This document shows positions 7,590 through 11,633 of a stretch of DNA of 11,633 bases, one piece after another. The notes beneath the pieces were generated by a model, which worked only from the letters and a program-made list of their open reading frames with translations, ran no database searches and was not told the DNA's origin. The position numbers were made by a program, and so were the translations under genes. This DNA is from Candidatus Aminicenantes bacterium UBA1061. Lineage in GTDB: Bacteria; Acidobacteriota; Aminicenantia; Aminicenantales; Saccharicenantaceae. Numbering within the stretch: position 1 is the stretch's first letter; the number at the start of each line of letters is the position of its first letter. The stretch spans positions 1 through 11,633 of the forward strand of contig DCDG01000026.1 in the NCBI GenBank assembly GCA_002316315.1, read 5' to 3'.

Positions 7590-7835
7590 TCAACCTTCAA
7601 TTATTTCCCAGGTAAACTTTTCAATAATGGGGTTGGCCAGGACTTTATTGGCCATCTCCGGCACAAGTTTTTCGGCTTCTTGACGCTCCAGGCTTTCCAG
7701 TTCAATCTCAAAGAATTTTCCCTGACGAACATCCTTGACTGACTTGTAGCCAAGAGTGTGGAGGACATTTTTCACCGCCTGCCCCTGCGGATCAAGAACA
7801 CTTGGTTTTAATGAGACCAGAATTCTGATTTTCAT
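7590..7835 (-). CDS. purS: FGAM synthase bridging subunit PurS
   Basis: PurS is the small dimeric protein that joins PurQ to PurL in FGAM synthase. At 81 aa it is the usual length, and it shows the family pattern: KIRILVSLKPSVLDPQGQAV at the N-terminus, then LGYKSVKDVRQGKFFEIEL, and a C-terminal LANPIIEKFTWEI (67-79). Its ATG overlaps the purB stop in a four-base ATGA, and a GAGAGGG inside the purB end gives a ribosome binding site at 7-nt spacing. This suggests translational coupling to purB. Confidence 0.96.
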   Translation of the reverse strand: MKIRILVSLKPSVLDPQGQAVKNVLHTLGYKSVKDVRQGKFFEIELESLERQEAEKLVPEMANKVLANPIIEKFTWEIIEG

Positions 7836-9124
7836 GATAAAACCCTCTCAAAAATAAAGTCGATTTTCTGAAGAAATGGCTCTAAGGAAAAGCAGTCTTC
7901 TATTTCCTTTTCGCTTAAATGACTGGTTATTTCTGGATCAGTCTTGAGCACTTCTTTAAACTCAAGGTTTTCATGCCAGGCCTTGAGGGTATTGATCTGA
8001 ACAAGTTGATAGGCTTCCTCCCTGGTCAAGCCTTTGCGGATAAGTGCCAGCAGAACAACCTGAGAAAAAATCAGCCCTCTGGTGGCATTAATATTTTGAC
8101 GCATTCTCTTGGGGTAGACCTGCCAGTTTGCAATAATGTCAGTCACTTCTTTTAAAAGATAATCAGTTATGATGAATGAATCAGGAAAGATAATTCTTTC
8201 GGCCGAAGAGTGGGAAATATCCCGTTCATGCCACAGAGGGATATTTTCCAGGGCTACTTGAAGGTTTCCCCTGACAACCCTGGCCAGGCCGGCCACTCTT
8301 TCACATCGCACAGGATTTCTTTTATGGGGCATTGAGGAGGAACCCTTTTGGCCCCGGGTAAATGGCTCCTCAACTTCCAGTACCTCTGTTCTCTGCAGGT
8401 GTCTTATCTCCAGAGCGAACTTTTCAAGAGAAGTGGCGATGAGGGCCAGGACGCTCATGACTTCGGCATGACGGTCTCGCTGCAGAACCTGGGTGGAGAC
8501 CCTGGCCGGCTCTAACCCCAGCGCTTTCAGAGCATACTTTTCAACTCTCGGGTCGAGGTGGATATAAGTGCCGACTGAGCCGGAAATTCTGCCAACCCTG
8601 ATAACTTCCCTTGCTTGTCGCAGCCTGTCAAGATGGCGGTTGAGCTCCTCATACCAGACTAAAATTTTAAAACCAAAAGTAATTGGCTCAGCGTGAACCC
8701 CATGGGTCCGGCCAATGCAGGGTGTCATCTTATACTTTAAAGCCATCTTTTTGACCACTTTTCGGAGCTCAAGGAGTTTTTTCTCGACGAGATCCAGCGA
8801 TTCAACCATTAAGAGAGAAAGGGCCGTATCGACAATGTCATAAGAGGTGAGGCCCATGTGGATAAAACGTGAATCTTCACCCACAAACTCGGCCACCGAG
8901 GTCAAAAAAGCAATGACATCATGCTTGACCACCTTTTCAATTTCCTCAATCCGCTTGACGTCAAAACTGGCTTTCTTTTTTATGTTGTCGAGCGATCTTT
9001 TTGGTATCTGACCAAGACGAGCCCAGGCATTACAGACTGAAATTTCCACCTCAAGCCACTTCCGGTATTTATTTTCTTCAGACCAGATGGCTCCCATTTC
9101 GGGCAGGGTATATCTATCGAGCAT
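7832..9124 (-). CDS. purB: Adenylosuccinate lyase
   Basis: PurB removes fumarate from SAICAR to give AICAR, and from adenylosuccinate to give AMP. The 430-aa protein belongs to the fumarase/aspartase superfamily, with the signature GSSSMPHKRNP at 261-271. H68 (KHDV) and H141 (RTHGVHAEP) fall at the positions of the catalytic histidines of the B. subtilis enzyme, and S262 lies in the flexible signature loop. The length is typical for the short bacterial type. AGGA lies 7 nt before the ATG. It is the first gene of the purB-purS-purQ-purL operon and has a promoter directly upstream that overlaps a tandem 12-bp repeat. Confidence 0.97.
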   Translation of the reverse strand: MLDRYTLPEMGAIWSEENKYRKWLEVEISVCNAWARLGQIPKRSLDNIKKKASFDVKRIEEIEKVVKHDVIAFLTSVAEFVGEDSRFIHMGLTSYDIVDTALSLLMVESLDLVEKKLLELRKVVKKMALKYKMTPCIGRTHGVHAEPITFGFKILVWYEELNRHLDRLRQAREVIRVGRISGSVGTYIHLDPRVEKYALKALGLEPARVSTQVLQRDRHAEVMSVLALIATSLEKFALEIRHLQRTEVLEVEEPFTRGQKGSSSMPHKRNPVRCERVAGLARVVRGNLQVALENIPLWHERDISHSSAERIIFPDSFIITDYLLKEVTDIIANWQVYPKRMRQNINATRGLIFSQVVLLALIRKGLTREEAYQLVQINTLKAWHENLEFKEVLKTDPEITSHLSEKEIEDCFSLEPFLQKIDFIFERVLS

Positions 9125-9152
9125 GGCCGGTTCCTTTCCTTGAAAATAGTTT

Positions 9153-9188
9153 TTTTATTATCTTATCAATTAACAGGATAGCAGTCAA
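9153..9188 (-). promoter_or_regulatory. Candidate sigma-70 promoter of the purB operon
   Basis: On the minus strand, TTGACT (9183-9188) and TAAGAT (9160-9165) are separated by exactly 17 bp, followed by an A-rich start region. The start would be near 9153, leaving a leader of about 30 nt with a good ribosome binding site. That leader is too short to hold a riboswitch, so control is more likely by a DNA-binding repressor. Confidence 0.5.
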
Positions 9189-9196
9189 TTAACAGG
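9166..9196. repeat. Tandem 12-bp direct repeat over the purB promoter, possible operator
   Basis: TCAATTAACAGG occurs exactly twice, at 9166-9177 and 9185-9196, a period of 19 bp or nearly two helical turns. One copy fills the spacer of the candidate purB promoter and the other covers its -35 box, a classic layout for a repressor site. It does not resemble the B. subtilis PurBox or the E. coli PurR operator. Chance is possible in such an AT-rich region. Confidence 0.4.
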
Positions 9197-9294
9197 CAGG
9201 GGGAGGACAGGATATTTTTTATTTTTTTGTCTTGAAAAAATTTCAAAGATTTTTTAGGAAAAGCTGTCTAAATTAGTGAAGGCGAAAAGAGTAT

Positions 9295-9324
9295 TTGCAG
9301 GCGGAGCGCAGAGGCGGGTATATT
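9295..9324 (+). promoter_or_regulatory. Candidate promoter for the ECF sigma operon
   Basis: TTGCAG (9295-9300) and TATATT (9319-9324) are separated by 18 bp and would start transcription about 15 nt before the sigma gene ATG. The -10 is good and the -35 weak. I did not find a convincing ECF-type autoregulatory pair (GGAAC with TCTAA-like), although GTCTAA occurs alone at 9266-9271. A short palindrome TTGAAA-AAA-TTTCAA sits at 9232-9246. Confidence 0.25.
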
Positions 9325-9345
9325 GAAGTGGGATAAGACTGAGAT

Positions 9346-9924
9346 ATGAAAGCCGAAGGAGAAAGCCAGCTAATCGAACAGGCCCGCCGTGGTGAGATAG
9401 AGGCCTTTATGGAGCTGGTCAAAAAGTATGAACACCGGATTTTTCAACTGACGTATCGTTTGTCCGGTAACCGGGAAGATGCAGCTGACCTGGCCCAGGA
9501 GACTTTTCTCCAGGCTTTTCGGGCGATAAAGGACTTCCGGGGAAATTCTAGCTTTCATACCTGGCTCCACCGGATAGCAGTTAACCGTAGCCTGAATTTT
9601 CTCAAACGGCACAACAGGGAAAAAAGTTACCGTGATGAGGCTGGGCAGATAGATGAAAACAGTGGAAGAGGACGACAGAAAGCCGAGCTTAAGGTAGCTT
9701 CACCCGAAGATTCATCTCTTTCTGAAGAATTCAGGGCAGGTCTGAAAAAGGCCATAGAGGAGCTGCCTCCGGCCTTCCGGGCGACTTTTTCACTGGTCGT
9801 CGGGCAGGAGATGAGCCATAAAGAGGCGGCTGAGGTCCTGGGTTGTTCTGAAGGTACAGTTTCCTGGAGGATGCATGAGGCCAGAAAGATGCTTAAAAAG
9901 AAATTGCAGCCTTTTCTGACTTGA
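9346..9924 (+). CDS. ECF-family RNA polymerase sigma factor (RpoE-like)
   Basis: The 192-aa protein directs RNA polymerase to a special promoter set and is expected to be held inactive by the next gene's product. Region 2 spans about 23-91 with DAADLAQETFLQAFRAIKDF (45-64), FHTWLHRIAVN (70-80) and NFLKR. Region 4 spans about 132-184 with the helix-turn-helix MSHKEAAEVLGCSEGTVSWR (156-175). Regions 1.1 and 3 are absent, as in ECF factors. The linker at 92-130 is highly charged. The ribosome binding site is weak (TGAG just before the ATG), but no better in-frame start exists; a GTG at 9328 is followed by a stop. It heads a tight three-gene operon. The ECF subgroup is not determined. Confidence 0.95.
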   Translation: MKAEGESQLIEQARRGEIEAFMELVKKYEHRIFQLTYRLSGNREDAADLAQETFLQAFRAIKDFRGNSSFHTWLHRIAVNRSLNFLKRHNREKSYRDEAGQIDENSGRGRQKAELKVASPEDSSLSEEFRAGLKKAIEELPPAFRATFSLVVGQEMSHKEAAEVLGCSEGTVSWRMHEARKMLKKKLQPFLT

Positions 9925-9940
9925 TAATGGGAGGCTTAAG

Positions 9941-10582
9941 ATGGAGTGCGAAAAAGCTCAAAAATTGATATCCGACTGGCTTGATGGAAAACTCAGCCGG
10001 TGGAAAGAAAAGAAACTTAACAAACACCTGGCGAGCTGTCAGCTTTGCCAGGATTATCTCGAAGCCCAGAAAATAATCCAGCGGGAAGCTTTAGAGATAG
10101 GAAAGGTGGAGAATCCCTCGCAGTGGTGGCTGCAGTTTGAACAGGGTATCAGGAAGAAGCTCAGCCTGGCCGGTCAACCAGATGAGATTCAGATCGCCGG
10201 AGAAGAGAAAAATAATAAGAAGACTAAATGGTGGAACCTTCACCCGCAGGCTGTGCGGGCTATAAGCATTCTGACCATAGTAGTTGGGACGCTATTCCTT
10301 ATTTTATATATAGGGCAGAGAAAGAATAGTGAAGAGCTGCCCCTCTCTCTGATGCTTTCTTATGAGGAATCATACTTTAATCTCAGTCAGATATTAGCAC
10401 AAGATGAGGTGGCAGCCAGTGATTTTGCTACCAACCTGGAGGAAACTATTCTGGAGGAAATATTTTTAGCTGGAGGCGAAGATACAATTTGGGAAGTTGA
10501 ATATAACTATCCGTTAAATAATTATCAAATAGAATCAAATGATTTACGAATAGAAAATAAATATTCAGAGGAGAGTCTATAA
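9941..10582 (+). CDS. Membrane-anchored anti-sigma factor with zinc-finger (ZAS) domain
   Basis: This 213-aa protein is the likely inhibitor of the sigma factor encoded 16 nt upstream. The N-terminal cytoplasmic domain (about 1-45) has C3 and H29-x3-C33-x2-C36, the zinc-binding set of zf-HC2/ZAS anti-sigma factors. A single transmembrane helix is visible at about 106-124 (AISILTIVVGTLFLILYIG) with basic residues before and after it. The outer C-terminal part (about 130-213) is very acidic and rich in Asn, Tyr and Ser, resembles nothing I recognise, and is encoded by more AT-rich DNA than the upstream half. GGGAGG provides a strong ribosome binding site. Regulated cleavage of the outer part is the usual release mechanism in the family but cannot be seen here. 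Confidence 0.88.
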   Translation: MECEKAQKLISDWLDGKLSRWKEKKLNKHLASCQLCQDYLEAQKIIQREALEIGKVENPSQWWLQFEQGIRKKLSLAGQPDEIQIAGEEKNNKKTKWWNLHPQAVRAISILTIVVGTLFLILYIGQRKNSEELPLSLMLSYEESYFNLSQILAQDEVAASDFATNLEETILEEIFLAGGEDTIWEVEYNYPLNNYQIESNDLRIENKYSEESL

Positions 10583-11073
10583 TGAAAAAAGGAAAATTAA
10601 TTTCTTTTTCGATAATGCTGGCTCTTTTTCTCCTGATTTCTGAGGTTTACGGTCAGGGGCATACATCAGGGGAGAGAAAAAATGTCAGAGAAAATATGTT
10701 TATCTTAAGGAGCCTGAGGATGACCCAGGCCCTCGACCTGACTGAGGGCCAGACGGCTGTCATCTTTCCTGAATTGAACCGGGCAGAAAAGGAAAAAGCA
10801 GAGCTTCAGGCTGAACTGGCCAGAGAAATAAGAGAATTGAGACAGCTCCTCAATAATAAGAAGGCAGAGGAGAAAGATTTTGAAGACCGGGTCGCAAAAA
10901 TCGTGGATCTCAGGGAAAAGGTTAGTTTAAGAGAATCGGAGTTTGAAAAATTCTTGTTAAGCCAGTTGACATCCGTTCAAAAGGCCAGGTATATTATATT
11001 TAACATTGATTTTAACCGTGGAATGATGGAACGGATGGGCCGGGCCAGAATGGCCGGGCAAAAAAATAAATAA
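10582..11073 (+). CDS. Exported LTxxQ-motif protein (Spy/CpxP/periplasmic sensor-like)
   Basis: The start overlaps the anti-sigma stop by one base (TAATG) and has GAGGAG upstream, so translation is coupled. Residues 1-24 form a signal peptide (basic MKKGK, hydrophobic core, cleavage likely after VYG). The mature part is almost all helix, with LTEGQ at 53-57 and LTSVQ at 129-133, the paired LTxxQ motifs of Spy/CpxP and the related ZraP/CnrX proteins; the segment 64-125 is rich in Glu, Lys and Arg and may form a coiled coil. It has one His and no Cys in the mature part, so classical metal sensing is not supported; four Met near the end (148-157) are a weak hint. A role as periplasmic chaperone or third partner of the sigma/anti-sigma pair is inferred. 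Confidence 0.8.
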   Translation: MKKGKLISFSIMLALFLLISEVYGQGHTSGERKNVRENMFILRSLRMTQALDLTEGQTAVIFPELNRAEKEKAELQAELAREIRELRQLLNNKKAEEKDFEDRVAKIVDLREKVSLRESEFEKFLLSQLTSVQKARYIIFNIDFNRGMMERMGRARMAGQKNK

Positions 11074-11087
11074 ATTAGATGTCTATC

Positions 11088-11116
11088 TTGACAAGAAGCC
11101 AAAAGTAGTTTAGTAT
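11088..11116 (+). promoter_or_regulatory. Promoter of the tRNA-tuf operon
   Basis: A perfect -35 TTGACA (11088-11093) is followed after 17 bp by TAGTAT (11111-11116), giving a start near 11123 and an AT-rich leader of about 95 nt before the first tRNA. A consensus-like promoter is expected for stable RNA and EF-Tu. No terminator for the sigma operon is seen between 11073 and here. Confidence 0.6.
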
Positions 11117-11217
11117 TAGCAAGGTCATTTTTTATCTTAAATTAGCTTTTTATCAATAAAAAAGAGAAAGTATTTTAAAAAATCTTAGTTTTTTGAGTGA
11201 AAAATATTAATATGTTG

Positions 11218-11290
11218 GCCAGCGTAGCTCAGCCGGTAGAGCAGCTGATTTGTAATCAGCGGGTCGGGGGTTCGAATCCCTTCGCTGGCT
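11218..11290 (+). tRNA. tRNA-Thr (anticodon UGU)
   Basis: A 73-nt cloverleaf: acceptor GCCAGCG (11218-11224) pairs with CGCTGGC (11283-11289), with discriminator T. The anticodon arm GCTGA-TTTGTAA-TCAGC shows TGT, and the T arm contains GGTTCGAATCC-like sequence. CCA is not encoded and must be added. It reads ACA and other ACN codons. First of four tRNA genes ahead of the probable tuf. Confidence 0.97.
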
Positions 11291-11333
11291 CTGGACAAGA
11301 AAACAGGCTCAGCCTGACAGAAATGGCTATGAC

Positions 11334-11416
11334 GGGCAGGTACCAAAGTGGCCAAATGGGGCGGGCTGTAAACCCGCTGCGGCAACGCTTCGGAGGTTCG
11401 AATCCTTCCCTGCCCA
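11334..11416 (+). tRNA. tRNA-Tyr (anticodon GUA)
   Basis: An 83-nt class II tRNA: acceptor GGGCAGG (11334-11340) pairs with CCTGCCC (11409-11415), discriminator A. The anticodon arm GCGGG-CTGTAAA-CCCGC gives GTA, and a long variable arm (TGCGGCAACGCTTC region) is present, as expected for bacterial tRNA-Tyr. CCA is not encoded. It is the substrate of the TyrS encoded in this window. Confidence 0.97.
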
Positions 11417-11424
11417 TTTTTAAA

Positions 11425-11497
<73 letters not shown>

Positions 11498-11516
11498 CTT
11501 TAAGAAAAGAGGTTAA

Positions 11517-11589
11517 GCCCAAGTAGCTCAGTTGGTAGAGCACGTCCTTGGTAAGGACGGGGTCACCAGTTCAAGTCTGGTCTTGGGCT
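11517..11589 (+). tRNA. tRNA-Thr (anticodon GGU)
   Basis: A 73-nt cloverleaf: acceptor GCCCAAG (11517-11523) pairs with CTTGGGC (11582-11588), discriminator T. The anticodon arm CGTCC-TTGGTAA-GGACG gives GGT, reading ACC and ACU. The T arm is ACCAG-TTCAAGT-CTGGT. CCA is not encoded. It ends 39 nt before the next start codon. Confidence 0.97.
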
Positions 11590-11612
11590 TTTATAAAAAT
11601 TTGCCTGACTCC

Positions 11613-11620
11613 GAGGAGGT
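11613..11620 (+). promoter_or_regulatory. Strong ribosome binding site of the last, cut-off gene
   Basis: GAGGAGGT lies 8 nt ahead of the ATG at 11629, an almost full anti-16S match, as expected for a very highly expressed protein such as EF-Tu. Confidence 0.75.
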
Positions 11621-11628
11621 AAAAAGAG

Positions 11629-11633
11629 ATGGC
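11629..11633 (+). CDS. tuf: Start of a gene cut by the window end, probably tuf (elongation factor Tu)
   Basis: Only ATGGC is visible, giving Met and the start of an Ala codon. The call rests on context: four tRNA genes in the order Thr(UGU)-Tyr(GUA)-Gly(UCC)-Thr(GGU) directly upstream match the thrU-tyrU-glyT-thrT-tufB operon of E. coli, the ribosome binding site is very strong, and EF-Tu proteins usually begin with Met-Ala. The coding sequence itself gives almost no evidence. Confidence 0.6.

Noticed and set aside
9125..9160. Possible purine or PRPP riboswitch ahead of purB
   Set aside because: The predicted leader is only about 30 nt and has no matching conserved core or stems.
11035..11070. 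GGCC-AGAAT-GGCC hairpin near the end of the LTxxQ gene as a terminator
   Set aside because: The stem is only four strong pairs and is followed by A residues on the plus strand, not a U-tract.

Overview
The window reads as bacterial housekeeping chromosome of mid-range GC with one insertion-sequence remnant at its left edge. A diderm host is inferred: there is an ECF sigma factor, a membrane-anchored zinc-type anti-sigma factor and an exported LTxxQ (Spy/CpxP-like) protein. FGAM synthetase is split into PurS, PurQ and small PurL, so it is not the large PurL of enterobacteria. The genus cannot be fixed from sequence alone. A deep-branching diderm lineage such as Acidobacteriota/Aminicenantes would fit, but that is a guess.

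Layout. 1-1782 is the right part of an IS21-family element: the 3' portion of istA, cut by the window start and carrying an in-frame TAA, then intact istB and a right end with repeated GGTGGYCG motifs. 1783-2009 is a short stretch with only a doubtful 47-codon ORF. On the minus strand, reading from right to left, come purB, purS, purQ, purL, a 264-bp purine-rich spacer, purN, a 353-bp gap and tyrS. On the plus strand from 9346 come an ECF sigma factor, its ZAS-type anti-sigma factor and a small LTxxQ exported protein. From 11218 there are four tRNA genes, Thr(UGU), Tyr(GUA), Gly(UCC) and Thr(GGU), followed by a strong ribosome binding site and the first five bases of a gene that is very probably tuf (EF-Tu).

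How the genes work together. PurS, PurQ and PurL form the FGAR amidotransferase of de novo purine synthesis. PurN makes its substrate FGAR, and PurB acts later on SAICAR and on adenylosuccinate. purB and purS overlap by four bases and the next gaps are 18 and 16 nt, so purB-purS-purQ-purL is almost certainly one transcript, with a good promoter about 40 bp ahead of purB. A 12-bp direct repeat with a 19-bp period overlaps that promoter and is the best candidate operator in the window. The sigma, anti-sigma and LTxxQ genes form a second tight operon that looks like an envelope-stress module. The tRNA block has its own consensus-like promoter and repeats the thrU-tyrU-glyT-thrT-tufB order known from E. 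coli.

I found no CRISPR array, no riboswitch and no clearly novel system. The points most worth a second look are the stop codon inside istA, the tandem repeat over the purB promoter, the purine-rich purL-purN spacer, and the sigma/anti-sigma/LTxxQ module.
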